Virus record (IMG/VR): IMGVR_UViG_3300024348_000014 | Location: 46,196-110,195 of that record | Strand: one strand, 5' to 3' | DNA from: a virus | Length of the DNA stretch: 64,000 bases | Shown: one piece after another, positions 18,790 through 27,746 of the stretch | How the letters are laid out: each line of letters begins with the position of its first letter | Numbering within the stretch: position 1 is the first letter of the stretch | The notes under the pieces: generated by a model | Database searches by the model: none | What the model saw: the letters and a program-made list of their open reading frames with translations, nothing else | What the model was told of the DNA's origin: nothing | Translations under genes and position numbers: made by a program

Positions 18790-19788
18790 ATGTCAATCGA
18801 ACAAAAAATCGCTGAAATTTTAGCTGAGTCTAAGAAACAGAAATTAGACGAAGCCAAGTTTGCAGGTACTGAAGGTGGCAGCAAATCCACTAAAGAAAAT
18901 GCTGAAGCTGGCGACCAAGCTGTAATTCGTACAGGTAACCCAGTTCCAAATGGTGGTAACACACCAAACCCAGACAATGCACGTAACAACGTACAAGACG
19001 AAAAAGATGCAGAAGATGCACCTACTGGTAAAATGAATCCACACAATGGAGATCAAAAACCAGTTCGCCCAATGAAAGAAGACATTGATGCAATGTTGGG
19101 TGATGCAGAACTAACAGAAGAATTTAAAACCAAAGCAGCTACTATTTTTGAAGCAGCTGTATTGGCACGTGTCGCTGAAGAAGCTGCACGTATTCAAGAA
19201 GAATTCGAAGCGAAACTTGCTGAGCAAGTTGAGCAGAATATACAGGGAATTGTTGAACAAGTTGATGGATACCTCGGCTATATGGCTGAGCAGTGGATGG
19301 CACAAAATGAAATCGCCCTAGAGCAAGGCATGAAATCTGAAATTCTCGAAGGTTTCGTGAATGGTCTGAAAGGACTATTTGAAGAGCACTATATCGATAT
19401 CCCAGAAGAGCGTTTCGATGTTCTTGGTGAGATGGAAAATAAAATTGCTGAATTAGAATCTAAAATTGACGAGCAAGTTGAAGCCAATATTGAGTTGACA
19501 AAAACTCTAGCAGAAGCAAAACGTGCTGAAATCGTTGGTACAGTAAGCGAAGGTTTGACAGATACTGAGACTGAAAAGTTTCTTTCTCTAGCAAAAGAAA
19601 TCGCTTTTGAAGATTCTGAATCATTCGAAACTAAACTAAAAACTATTCGTGAAAGTTATTTTACTGCCAAGCAGTTAACTGAAGTTAAATCAGTAGTAAC
19701 TGATGCTCCAGTAGAAGTGTTAACAGAGTCAAAGGCGAAAGCAGTTGATCCTGTAATGGCACAATATCTATCCGCACTCAACAAATAA
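18790..19788 (+). CDS. gp22: Prohead scaffold protein gp22
   Basis: 332 residues against 269 in T4. A disordered, charged N-terminal third is followed by Ala/Glu-rich coiled-coil stretches (RVAEEAARIQEEFEAKLAEQ) and a helical C-terminus with ESYFTAKQLTEVKS. Position between protease gp21 and capsid gp23 and the coiled-coil composition identify the main scaffold core protein, degraded by gp21 during maturation. TTAGGAG precedes the start. Confidence 0.9.
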   Translation: MSIEQKIAEILAESKKQKLDEAKFAGTEGGSKSTKENAEAGDQAVIRTGNPVPNGGNTPNPDNARNNVQDEKDAEDAPTGKMNPHNGDQKPVRPMKEDIDAMLGDAELTEEFKTKAATIFEAAVLARVAEEAARIQEEFEAKLAEQVEQNIQGIVEQVDGYLGYMAEQWMAQNEIALEQGMKSEILEGFVNGLKGLFEEHYIDIPEERFDVLGEMENKIAELESKIDEQVEANIELTKTLAEAKRAEIVGTVSEGLTDTETEKFLSLAKEIAFEDSESFETKLKTIRESYFTAKQLTEVKSVVTDAPVEVLTESKAKAVDPVMAQYLSALNK

Positions 19789-19804
19789 TAAAGGAAAACT
19801 AACT

Positions 19805-21094
19805 ATGTTAGACCGTAAACAATTAATGGAGAAATGGGCTCCAGTATTGAACCACGAAGGTTCAAGCCCAATCAAAGATAACTACCGTAAGGAAGTTACA
19901 GCAGTTCTTTTGGAAAACCAAGAACGTGAACAGTATAAGTACAATGAGCAAGTTGGCGCATTGAACGAAGCTGCTCCAACAAACAGCGTTGGTTCATATG
20001 GTGACACTGGCGGTATCGCTAAGTTTGATCCAGTATTGATCAGCTTGGTTCGTCGTGCAATGCCACAACTTATCGCTTATGATGTTGCTGGTGTTCAACC
20101 AATGACTCAGCCAACTGGCTTGATCTTCGCAATGAAGTCACGTTACAGCACTCAAGGTGGTACTGAAGCGTTGTTCAACGAAGCAGATACTGACTTCTCT
20201 GGTACTGGTGTTCACTCTGGTGCGTCAGTATTCGGTGGTGCTGACACTAATGGTACTGGTATGGCTACTTCTGCTGCAGAAGCCATGGGTACTTCTGGTG
20301 GTGGTACTTTCGGTGAGATGGCATTCAGCATCGAAAAGACTTCTGTAACTGCAAAGACTCGTGCTTTGAAGGCAGAATACTCTATTGAACTAGCACAAGA
20401 CTTGAAATCAGTTCATGGTCTTGACGCTGAAGGCGAATTGAGCAACATTCTTTCTACAGAAATTCTTGCTGAAATCAATCGTGAAGTTATCCGTACAATC
20501 TACAACACTGCTAAACCAGGTGCTGCAGTTGGTACAGCTACTGCTGGTACTTTCGACTTGGACGTTGACTCTAATGGTCGTTGGTCTGTTGAAAAATTCA
20601 AAGGTCTAATGTTCCAAATCGAACGTGAAGCCAATGCTATCGGTCAACAAACTCGTCGTGGTCGTGCGAACTTCCTCATCACTTCTGCTGACGTAGCGTC
20701 TGCATTGGCGATGGCTGGTGTTCTTGACTATTCTTCTGGTATCACTGGTAAGAACGCATTGAATGTAGATGACACTTCTACTACTTTCGCTGGTGTTCTA
20801 AACGGCAAGTACAAAGTGTATGTTGATCCATATACTTCAAACGTAAGCAACACTCAGTTCTTCGTTGCTGGTTACAAAGGCGCATCCGCTTTTGACGCTG
20901 GTTTGTTCTATTGCCCATACGTTCCACTACAGTTGGTTCGTGCGGTTGATCCAAGCAGCTTCCAACCAAAGATTGGCTTCAAGACTCGTTACGGTCTAGT
21001 TGCTAACCCATTCGTTTCATTGGATGGTACTGGTGGTTTGACTGCAAACGAAAACTACTACTATCGTCGTGTACGTGTTACTAACTTGATGTAA
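19805..21094 (+). CDS. gp23: Major capsid protein gp23
   Basis: 429 residues against 521 in T4. The N-terminal prodomain (LDRKQLMEKWAPVLNHEG) is followed by LVRRAMPQLIAYDVAGVQPMTQPTGLIFAMKSRY (read in parts), the classic gp23 signature, and later KTRALKAEYSIELAQDLK and VEPY-like VDPYTSN blocks. It forms the hexamers of the prohead shell and is expected to be cleaved by gp21. Codon use is biased to a few codons, consistent with very high expression. An efficient UUCG terminator follows. Confidence 0.97.
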   Translation: MLDRKQLMEKWAPVLNHEGSSPIKDNYRKEVTAVLLENQEREQYKYNEQVGALNEAAPTNSVGSYGDTGGIAKFDPVLISLVRRAMPQLIAYDVAGVQPMTQPTGLIFAMKSRYSTQGGTEALFNEADTDFSGTGVHSGASVFGGADTNGTGMATSAAEAMGTSGGGTFGEMAFSIEKTSVTAKTRALKAEYSIELAQDLKSVHGLDAEGELSNILSTEILAEINREVIRTIYNTAKPGAAVGTATAGTFDLDVDSNGRWSVEKFKGLMFQIEREANAIGQQTRRGRANFLITSADVASALAMAGVLDYSSGITGKNALNVDDTSTTFAGVLNGKYKVYVDPYTSNVSNTQFFVAGYKGASAFDAGLFYCPYVPLQLVRAVDPSSFQPKIGFKTRYGLVANPFVSLDGTGGLTANENYYYRRVRVTNLM

Positions 21095-21134
21095 TCATCG
21101 AGTTGGCTACTAAGCCGACATAGAAGCGGTATTT

Positions 21135-21164
21135 AAAAGGGGGACTTCGGTTCCCCTTTTTTTT
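21135..21164 (+). terminator. UUCG-tetraloop terminator after gene 23
   Basis: AAAAGGGGGAC / GTTCCCCTTTT form an 11-bp stem (one G-T pair) closed by a C(TTCG)G tetraloop and followed by a run of eight T in total. A textbook intrinsic terminator for the capsid transcript. Confidence 0.93.
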
Positions 21165-21168
21165 CTTC

Positions 21169-21175
21169 CTAAATA
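21169..21175 (+). promoter_or_regulatory. Late promoter motif abutting a start codon
   Basis: CTAAATA directly after the terminator and only 5 nt before ATG 21181. With T4-type spacing transcription would begin at or next to the ATG, so the mRNA would be nearly leaderless. Confidence 0.5.
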
Positions 21176-21180
21176 ATTAT

Positions 21181-21702
21181 ATGCCAAATACATCTATACC
21201 TGCCAATATCAATCCATTGTCTCCCAATGGGTTTAAGTTTGCTGTCAACAAAATACCTGATGTCACATTCTTTGCACAGAATGTAAACCTTCCAGGAATC
21301 ACGTTGGGTGAACCTACATTTGCCACTCCATTCTCCACACAACCAGTTCCAGGTGATACTCTATCGTATGATCAATTAACCATTAACTTTATGGTTGATG
21401 AAAATATGACTAATTATAGAATCATCTACAATTGGATTGTTGCTCTTGGTTTCCCAGAAAGTTATGATCAGTATGTTACTGGTCAGGCAGGGGACACTAC
21501 TGCATATGGTGAATTGGCAAAGAACTATTCTGATGCTGTTCTACAAATTTTAGACAGTTCAAATAATCCAATACAAAGTATCCAATTCTTTGATGTGTTT
21601 CCCACAACACTTGAATCTCTTTCGTTTGCATCTACAAACGATGATGTGAATTACCTAGTTGGTTCTGCAACATTTAAATTCGGTTGGTATAGATTCTTGT
21701 AA
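21181..21702 (+). CDS. Tail-tube-family protein at the gene 3 position
   Basis: 173 residues. The pattern NGFKFAVNKIPDVTFFAQNVNLPGITLG, then PVPGDTLSYDQLTINFMVDENM...YNWIVALGFPE and VFPTTLESLSF (all read in parts) is the tail-tube fold family that also includes tube initiator and terminator proteins. Length (T4 gp3 is 176) and location between gene 23 and uvsY, where cyanophage-type genomes carry gene 3, favour a tail tube terminator. A second tube paralogue is the alternative. No Shine-Dalgarno sequence is present before the ATG. Confidence 0.7.
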   Translation: MPNTSIPANINPLSPNGFKFAVNKIPDVTFFAQNVNLPGITLGEPTFATPFSTQPVPGDTLSYDQLTINFMVDENMTNYRIIYNWIVALGFPESYDQYVTGQAGDTTAYGELAKNYSDAVLQILDSSNNPIQSIQFFDVFPTTLESLSFASTNDDVNYLVGSATFKFGWYRFL

Positions 21703-21709
21703 GACAAAT

Positions 21710-21738
21710 TTGATTTTTTTGTAATACTGCGATATAAT
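21710..21738 (+). promoter_or_regulatory. Sigma70-like promoter for uvsY
   Basis: TTGATT, 17 nt, TATAAT, ending 25 nt before the uvsY start. Member of the TTGTCT-type promoter family of this phage. Confidence 0.75.
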
Positions 21739-21763
21739 GTGCAGTATATAACTTGAGGATATT

Positions 21764-22201
21764 ATGAATATAGAACAACTACAAGAGATGTGGGATGTTG
21801 ATTGCCAAATAGATGATAACTATCTTGGTGAAACCACTACCGCTACCCCCAAACTTCACGCTAAGTATTTAAAATTACTTGTCAATGTCAAACTAAAACA
21901 CACTAAGTTTAGTTCTGATTGTAACATTCTCCGTAAAAATAAATTTCGTTTGTATCGTGGTGAACTATCACGTGACGAATTAACACAACTTGGTTGGGAA
22001 CAATGGCAGGGTGTTAAACCATTGAAGAATGAGATGGATGAATTTCTCTCAGGTGACACCGAACTAAATACTTTGAAGGTAAAGATAGATTATCTCGAAA
22101 CGATGATTTATTTTCTTGAGTCAGTCCTTGGTCAAATTAAAGCAAGAGACTGGCAAATTAAAACTGCTGTTGAATGGAAGAAGTTTCTTGCTGGGATGTG
22201 A
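21764..22201 (+). CDS. uvsY: Recombination mediator UvsY
   Basis: 145 residues against 137 in T4. The start EQLQEMWDVDCQIDD, the KLHAKYLKLLVNVKLK segment and the C-terminal LETMIYFLESVLGQIKARDWQIK (in parts) are the conserved UvsY pattern. It loads UvsX (50273) onto gp32-coated single-stranded DNA. Preceded by GAGGAT and a good promoter, and followed after 2 nt by the oxygenase gene. Confidence 0.93.
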   Translation: MNIEQLQEMWDVDCQIDDNYLGETTTATPKLHAKYLKLLVNVKLKHTKFSSDCNILRKNKFRLYRGELSRDELTQLGWEQWQGVKPLKNEMDEFLSGDTELNTLKVKIDYLETMIYFLESVLGQIKARDWQIKTAVEWKKFLAGM

Positions 22202-22203
22202 TA

Positions 22204-22767
22204 ATGAACTTTGTTAATATATTTCCTTCTATAATTGGGTATAATGTAGATAAGCAATTTACAGATAAAATTTTGCCATTTGCAAATGAATACCTTGCGC
22301 AAGAAACTAGATTAACATATACCTGGAATTATAAAAACACATATGGTAATGATTATGCGATGCGAGATAATAATTTAAAATTTATAAAAAAACGCATATA
22401 TGATATGTGTTCTGAATATTTACAATCTCAACACAAAGTTGTGCCAAAGTCTATCGTTATAGAGTTATTTTTTAGTGAAATGGATGTTAATGATCATCAT
22501 GATGAACATTGTCATCCAAATTGTATTCTTTCTGGAATATTATATCTAAAAGTTCCTGATAATTCTGCTCCAATTATTTTTCATGATAGAAGTCCACACA
22601 GAGATTATGTGTATATTAAAAATATAGATGACACTGTAGATTTAACAAAATATACAGTACCGCCAAAAGATGGGTTGATGTTAATATGGCCATCGTGGAT
22701 GCAACACCAAGTCCCTTTAAATAAGTCTAATAGTAGAATAACCTGCGTATTTAATGCAGTATGGTAA
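22204..22767 (+). CDS. 2-oxoglutarate/Fe(II) oxygenase (TIGR02466 type)
   Basis: 187 residues from ATG 22204, chosen because it follows the uvsY stop at once. Residues 98-104 (HHDEHCH) followed by PNCILSGILYL contain the proximal iron ligands, and LIWPSWMQHQVPLN with His168 followed by Arg178 gives the distal His and the 2-oxoglutarate-binding Arg. This layout fits the hypothetical 2OG-Fe(II) oxygenase family frequent in cyanophage and pelagiphage genomes. Substrate unknown. It is inserted between uvsY and uvsW and overlaps the latter start (TAATG). Confidence 0.8.
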   Translation: MNFVNIFPSIIGYNVDKQFTDKILPFANEYLAQETRLTYTWNYKNTYGNDYAMRDNNLKFIKKRIYDMCSEYLQSQHKVVPKSIVIELFFSEMDVNDHHDEHCHPNCILSGILYLKVPDNSAPIIFHDRSPHRDYVYIKNIDDTVDLTKYTVPPKDGLMLIWPSWMQHQVPLNKSNSRITCVFNAVW

Positions 22768-24251
22768 TGATTAAAATTGAAAAACTTGATGAAGTCTATG
22801 TTCGTGTCTTTTCTGATCCTAGCATTGAACAAGAATTAGTAGACTTCTTCACATACGAATATCCAGGTGCTAGATTTACACCACAATATCGAGCAAGATT
22901 GTGGGATGGTAAAGTGCGTTTGTATGATGCAGTAAGAAAAACTCTTTATGTTGGTCTTGTTTCTTATGTACAAGAATTTGCCGAAAGGAATAATTATGAA
23001 CTACAATATGTCAAACCTGAACACTTCTTACAAAATGATATCGTATACAGTGACATTGAGCGATGGGTCGAAACACTCAATCCACAATCAAGAAACGAAG
23101 CGATCACAGTCAGAGACTACCAGTGCGATGCTATCCATAAAGCAATTGCTAGTGACAGAGTACTACTCTTATCGCCGACTGCTTCAGGGAAATCGTTAAT
23201 AATCTATTCTATCTTACGATGGCATTTAGAAAATAATCGTAAGTGTATCATTATAGTTCCAACAACATCTCTTGTTGAGCAACTGTACACAGACTTTGAA
23301 GATTACTCATCTGCAAATGGATGGGAAACAAAAGTTCATTGTCAAAAACTTTACAGCGGTTTCACTAAAGACTTTACCAAAGATGTTTTAGTAACAACTT
23401 GGCAATCAGTCTATCTACAACCAAAATCTTGGTTCAAACAATTCGATGTTATCTTTGGTGATGAGGCTCACCAATTTAAAGCCAAATCTCTTACAGGGGT
23501 TATGGAAAAGATGGATACAGTCAAGTATCGTATTGGTACAACTGGAACACTTGACAATAAGAAAATTCATAAATTAGTTCTTGAAGGTGTCTTTGGTCCA
23601 ATACATAGAGTCACTACAACTAAAGCACTCATGGATTCTGGAAGGTTGTCTACCCTAAATATAATGTGTGTAATACTGAAGTACAATGAAGAGATTCGTA
23701 AAGGGCGAAAAAACAATACGTACCAAGAAGAAATGGATTGGCTTGTATCTTGTGAACCAAGAAATAAGTTTATTCGAAACTTGGCAGTAAATTCTAAAGG
23801 TAATACGCTCGTTCTTTTTCAATACGTTGAAAAGCATGGCAAAGTCCTATACGAACTTATTAAAAATAAAGTGCATGATAAAAGAAAAGTTTTCTTTGTC
23901 TACGGTGGTACTGAAACCACTGATCGAGAAGCAATCCGTCATATTACAGAGGGGGAAAGTGACGCCATTATCATTGCTTCTTTTGGTACTTTTAGTACTG
24001 GAATTAATATCCCATCATTGGAGAATGTAATTTTTGCGTCTCCATCTAAATCAAAGATTCGTAACCTGCAATCGATTGGTCGTGGGTTACGTTTAAAAGA
24101 AGGTAAGACTTCTTGTAATCTATTTGATCTTGCAGACGATCTTCATTGGAAGTCTTGGAAGAATCATACTTTAAATCATGCTGCAGAAAGATACAAAACG
24201 TATGCAGAAGAACAATTTAAAACAAAAATAGTAGAGGTAGACTTATGCTAA
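22767..24251 (+). CDS. uvsW: Recombination DNA/RNA helicase UvsW
   Basis: 494 residues from ATG 22767 (503 in T4); an in-frame ATG two codons upstream at 22761 is the alternative, but TAATG coupling favours 22767. The N-terminal 100 residues match the UvsW DNA-binding domain. The helicase core has Walker A SPTASGKS (136-143), GDEAH, a TGT motif, and motif VI QSIGRGLRLK. It drives branch migration and removes R-loops at the switch from origin to recombination-dependent replication. Confidence 0.94.
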   Translation: MIKIEKLDEVYVRVFSDPSIEQELVDFFTYEYPGARFTPQYRARLWDGKVRLYDAVRKTLYVGLVSYVQEFAERNNYELQYVKPEHFLQNDIVYSDIERWVETLNPQSRNEAITVRDYQCDAIHKAIASDRVLLLSPTASGKSLIIYSILRWHLENNRKCIIIVPTTSLVEQLYTDFEDYSSANGWETKVHCQKLYSGFTKDFTKDVLVTTWQSVYLQPKSWFKQFDVIFGDEAHQFKAKSLTGVMEKMDTVKYRIGTTGTLDNKKIHKLVLEGVFGPIHRVTTTKALMDSGRLSTLNIMCVILKYNEEIRKGRKNNTYQEEMDWLVSCEPRNKFIRNLAVNSKGNTLVLFQYVEKHGKVLYELIKNKVHDKRKVFFVYGGTETTDREAIRHITEGESDAIIIASFGTFSTGINIPSLENVIFASPSKSKIRNLQSIGRGLRLKEGKTSCNLFDLADDLHWKSWKNHTLNHAAERYKTYAEEQFKTKIVEVDLC

Positions 24252-24697
24252 CAGACAAAGATGTCTATGTTGTTATAAAGTTAACCAATGGGGAACAGGT
24301 CATGGCTGTCCTCGAAGAAGAAGATGATAAGTATGTGCAACTTGGTAGTCCAATGACTATAAGAACTACACCAATAGTTGGTGAGGGGAGAGAACATATC
24401 ACTGCGCATCCATATTGCCAATTCACAGATGATACATCTTTTTCTATAGAAAAGAAAAACGTAATGTTTATCAAACGTCTACACGAAATGATGATCCCTC
24501 ATTATAGACGTATTGTTGCCCAACATAGCAATGATTGGCGAATCGAAAAGCCTGAACAGGAAGAACCATTTATTAGTTCTAGGGAAGCCAAGAAAAGAAT
24601 CGCTATGTTGGTAGGTATAGCTGGAGAAGAAGAGGAAGAAGTTGAAGATACTTCGATACCAAGTACTTACATAGATGGTAACGAGACTAAACATTAG
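24245..24697 (+). CDS. Conserved phage protein, Sm-like N-terminus
   Basis: 150 residues, overlapping the uvsW end by 7 nt. The first 60 residues (VYVVIKLTNGEQVMAVLEEEDDKYVQLGSP in parts) have the strand pattern of an Sm-like barrel: residues for ligand or RNA binding cannot be assigned. The C-terminus is acidic (EEEEEVED). Genes of this kind are often found between uvsW and 55 in cyanophage-type genomes. Function unknown. Confidence 0.6.
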   Translation: MLTDKDVYVVIKLTNGEQVMAVLEEEDDKYVQLGSPMTIRTTPIVGEGREHITAHPYCQFTDDTSFSIEKKNVMFIKRLHEMMIPHYRRIVAQHSNDWRIEKPEQEEPFISSREAKKRIAMLVGIAGEEEEEVEDTSIPSTYIDGNETKH

Positions 24698-24773
24698 TAG
24701 TCATCAACCCTAACACAGTGATTATGTCTCAAGTCAACTATAAAAGCAAATCTAAATTGTAATAAAAATATAT

Positions 24774-24802
24774 TTGTCTTTCTGTCATCGATGATGTATA
24801 CT
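24774..24802 (+). promoter_or_regulatory. Sigma70-like promoter for gene 55
   Basis: TTGTCT, 17 nt, TATACT in the 140-nt gap between the Sm-like gene and gene 55. Confidence 0.75.
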
Positions 24803-24832
24803 ATGTGTAGTTTGAATTAAAGGATAAAAGAA

Positions 24833-24853
24833 ATGCTATGGCTCACTACGTAA
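24833..24853 (+). promoter_or_regulatory. Six-codon upstream ORF overlapping the gene 55 start
   Basis: ATG CTA TGG CTC ACT ACG TAA begins 8 nt after AGGA, a better ribosome spacing than the 13 nt to the gene 55 ATG at 24838, and it runs through that ATG in another frame. It could reduce or couple translation of the late sigma factor. No direct evidence of use. Confidence 0.3.
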
Positions 24854-25473
24854 ACAACGCAGATTTTCTCGCAGCAATTGTTGAGATGCGACAAAAATAT
24901 CAACATGCAAAAGAAAACAATCTCCCAACACCCCAAGTAAGCAATTATATTGGTGAGTGCATTCTAAAGATAGCAACGCACTTATCATACAAACCTAACT
25001 TTCTAAACTACTCTTATCGAGATGAAATGATCTCGGATGGTATAGAAAATTGTCTGCAATATATTAATAACTTTGATCCTGCAAAATCCAATAATCCTTT
25101 CGCATATTTTACACAGATTATCTACTATGCATTTCTTCGTAGGATTGCCAAGGAAAAGAAACAGTCTTACATTAAAGGTAAGTTGATTCAGGACATGCCA
25201 TTCGAGATGTTCGAGTTACAAGAGCAAGATGAGACAGGTGAATTTAAGAATGCTTATTTAGATTTTATGCAGAACAATCATACCTTTGATGACTTTATCG
25301 ATCGTAAGAAAGAAAAGGTTGCAAAGAGAAAAATGGAAAATACGTTGAACGCATTTATAGATGATGAGGTAAAAGATGGAACGATCGATACAGGATTGGA
25401 TAGCGGAATTGAGCAAGGGAGTGAGCAGTCGCAAGTTTCCTTCGATTCGGAGACGCAGAAGCAAAGTAAATAA
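24838..25473 (+). CDS. gp55: Late transcription sigma factor gp55
   Basis: 211 residues against 185 in T4. SYRDEMISDGIENCLQYINNFDP and PFAYFTQIIYYAFLRRIAKEKK (in parts) are the sigma region 2 elements conserved in gp55. The protein replaces the host sigma factor and directs RNA polymerase to late boxes such as TATAAATA. An acidic, Gln/Ser-rich tail of about 35 residues is coded in a stretch that overlaps the next reading frame by about 98 nt. Confidence 0.93.
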   Translation: MAHYVNNADFLAAIVEMRQKYQHAKENNLPTPQVSNYIGECILKIATHLSYKPNFLNYSYRDEMISDGIENCLQYINNFDPAKSNNPFAYFTQIIYYAFLRRIAKEKKQSYIKGKLIQDMPFEMFELQEQDETGEFKNAYLDFMQNNHTFDDFIDRKKEKVAKRKMENTLNAFIDDEVKDGTIDTGLDSGIEQGSEQSQVSFDSETQKQSK

Positions 25474-26554
25474 AAGAACTATCAAGAAATTTGCTTGGGA
25501 TTCAAGCGATAATCAATTTGCATTGAATAAAATTATGAACGAAAATACAAACGAAAAAATCTTTCTCGGTGTTAGTGACTTTGATGACTTAATCACTTCA
25601 GAGATCCTGAAGCGTCGTGTTGAAGCTGGCCAACGTACTATTCATCGTGAAACCAGTGTTCTCTGCAATCGAGAACAGTGGGCTGAATGGGCAGAGGAAA
25701 TGTTTAAAGACGACCTCCATGTCCAAGGTAATTCCTCTAATGGTCTTATCATTGAACGTGATACAAACAATTACATTCGCTTTGATGTGAACAGTAATAC
25801 TGTTTCTGTTCGTGCTTATGGTGATGCAGATTTTGCAGATGCTATTGTTGCGACAGTTGAATCTAACTTTGATATCGTAACATCTCACATCGAATGGGTT
25901 TATGGTAGCGAAGGTAACTCTGTCAATGTTCCATTGAATCGTGATCGTCTCCCAGTCGATGAAATGTATCCATTTCTAGATGGTGAAACACTTGGTGAAT
26001 ATTATGAACGCTACATGGCGTCTTCAGCGAATATCCTACTGTTGATTGGTCCTCCAGGAACTGGCAAGACTACATTCATTCGTGGATTGTTAGCACATAC
26101 AAACTCATCCGCAATCGTTTCATACGATTCTACGATTCTTGAGAAGGATGGTTTCTTTGCTCGCTTTATCGAGAGTGATGACAACGTAATGGTTCTTGAA
26201 GACTCTGATGCATTTTTAAAATCTCGCACTGATGGAAACACCATGATGCATCGTTTCCTAAATGTGGGTGATGGTCTTGTTACAACCAAAGGTAAGAAGA
26301 TGATCTTCTCTACCAATCTCCCATCTATTCGTGATGTTGACTCTGCATTGGTTCGTCCAGGACGTTGCTTTGATATTCTAACTTTCGATACATTGAATGT
26401 TGAACAAGCAAACAACCTTGCTAAACGTCTTGGTGTTAATTTGGCTGTTCGTAAACGTGGTGATGAAACAAAACCATATAGCATCGCTGAGGTCTTCAAT
26501 CAAAAGACTGAAGGTATGTCAACTGCATCATCTAGAAGGGTTGGTTTTATCTAA
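25376..26554 (+). CDS. AAA+ ATPase
   Basis: 392 residues if started at ATG 25376, which has a GAGG six bases upstream but lies inside gene 55; 339 residues if started at ATG 25535, which has no obvious ribosome-binding site. The core has Walker A GPPGTGKTTF, Walker B VMVLEDSD, a sensor IFSTN and the arginine-finger region RPGRCFDIL. Many T4-like phages carry an ATPase of this sort near genes 55 and 47; the substrate is unknown. The extra N-terminus would be strongly basic (FPSIRRRRSKVNKRTIKK in parts). Confidence 0.8.
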   Translation: MERSIQDWIAELSKGVSSRKFPSIRRRRSKVNKRTIKKFAWDSSDNQFALNKIMNENTNEKIFLGVSDFDDLITSEILKRRVEAGQRTIHRETSVLCNREQWAEWAEEMFKDDLHVQGNSSNGLIIERDTNNYIRFDVNSNTVSVRAYGDADFADAIVATVESNFDIVTSHIEWVYGSEGNSVNVPLNRDRLPVDEMYPFLDGETLGEYYERYMASSANILLLIGPPGTGKTTFIRGLLAHTNSSAIVSYDSTILEKDGFFARFIESDDNVMVLEDSDAFLKSRTDGNTMMHRFLNVGDGLVTTKGKKMIFSTNLPSIRDVDSALVRPGRCFDILTFDTLNVEQANNLAKRLGVNLAVRKRGDETKPYSIAEVFNQKTEGMSTASSRRVGFI

Positions 26555-26694
26555 TGTATAAAGTAAGATATTACATGGCTGGGAGCAATCAAAGAGTATG
26601 TAAGATTTTTAAAACTCTTACAGAAGCTGTGGAGTTTTCTAATACCAAAGTGGGTATTAATGATGTATATGAGATCGTGAAAGTTGAAGAATGA
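26554..26694 (+). CDS. Small unknown protein, 46 residues
   Basis: ATG 26554 overlaps the ATPase stop (TAATG) and TGA 26692-26694 overlaps the gene 47 start (ATGA), so it sits exactly in the operon spacing. The product begins YKVRYYMAGSNQRVCKIFKT and contains a TEAVEFSNTK segment; no function recognised. Confidence 0.6.
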   Translation: MYKVRYYMAGSNQRVCKIFKTLTEAVEFSNTKVGINDVYEIVKVEE

Positions 26695-27746
26695 AAGTAG
26701 CAATTATTACAGACCAACACTTCGGTGCTCGTAATGATAGTATTACTTTTCTAGATTTCTATCAGAACTTTTATGATAATACTTTCTTTCCTACTATCGA
26801 CTCAGCTGGTATTGATACTGTTCTTATTCTTGGTGATACTTTTGATAGACGTAAATATGTAAATTTCTATTCTCTACAAAGAGCCAAAGAAATGTTCTTT
26901 GATAAATTAGAAGAACGTGGAATAACAGTTTATATGTTGGCTGGTAACCATGATACATACTACAAAAATACCAATGATGTAAACTCTCCAGATTTGTTAC
27001 TGACACAATACAATAATATTGAAGTGATAGACAGCCCCAAAACTATTAATCTAAATGGTTTTGATGTTTGTATGGTTCCATGGATTTGTGCAGAAAATTA
27101 TGAAGAGTCTATTGATGTTATGAAGAACACCCCAGCAACACTTTGCATGGGGCATTTTGAGATTGCAGGATTCGCAATGTATAGGGGAATGGAATCACAT
27201 GAAGGACTTTCTAAAGAAACTTTCGATAAATTTGATATGGTATTCTCTGGGCATTATCACCATCGTTCTAATGATAACCACATTTATTATCTCGGAAATC
27301 CGTACGAACTTACATGGCAAGACCATAACGATCCCAGAGGATTTCATCTGTTCGATCTCGAGAACAGACAACTTGGATTCATTCAAAATCCTTATACAAT
27401 GTTCACGAGAATCGAATACAACGACAAAGAAGTTGAACCACTCGACTTAACATCACTTGATCTAAATGGTAAGTATGTAAAGTTAATTGTTGTTAACAAA
27501 ACTGACTACTATAAATTTGACAAGTTCACGCAACTGTTGTATAATAAGGGTTGCGCAGACATTAAGATTATTGAAGATCTTTCTGAATTTCAAGAAGGCG
27601 AAATCAATGAAGACATCAACTTAGAAGATACAGTTTCTGTTCTCTCTAATTTTATTGATTCAATAGAAACTGATGTTGACAAAGAAAAAGTTAAATCATA
27701 CATGCGAGGTTTATATACTGAAGCGATTAATATTGAGGTTGTTTGA
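26691..27746 (+). CDS. gp47: Recombination nuclease subunit gp47 (Mre11/SbcD-like)
   Basis: 351 residues against 339 in T4. Metallophosphoesterase motifs are present in order: ITDQHFG (Asp8, His10), LGDTFDRR, AGNHDT, and CMGHFEI / FSGHYHHRS. With gp46 it resects double-strand ends for recombination-dependent replication and host DNA breakdown. It overlaps its partner gene by TGATG, keeping the conserved 47-46 order. Confidence 0.95.
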   Translation: MKVAIITDQHFGARNDSITFLDFYQNFYDNTFFPTIDSAGIDTVLILGDTFDRRKYVNFYSLQRAKEMFFDKLEERGITVYMLAGNHDTYYKNTNDVNSPDLLLTQYNNIEVIDSPKTINLNGFDVCMVPWICAENYEESIDVMKNTPATLCMGHFEIAGFAMYRGMESHEGLSKETFDKFDMVFSGHYHHRSNDNHIYYLGNPYELTWQDHNDPRGFHLFDLENRQLGFIQNPYTMFTRIEYNDKEVEPLDLTSLDLNGKYVKLIVVNKTDYYKFDKFTQLLYNKGCADIKIIEDLSEFQEGEINEDINLEDTVSVLSNFIDSIETDVDKEKVKSYMRGLYTEAINIEVV

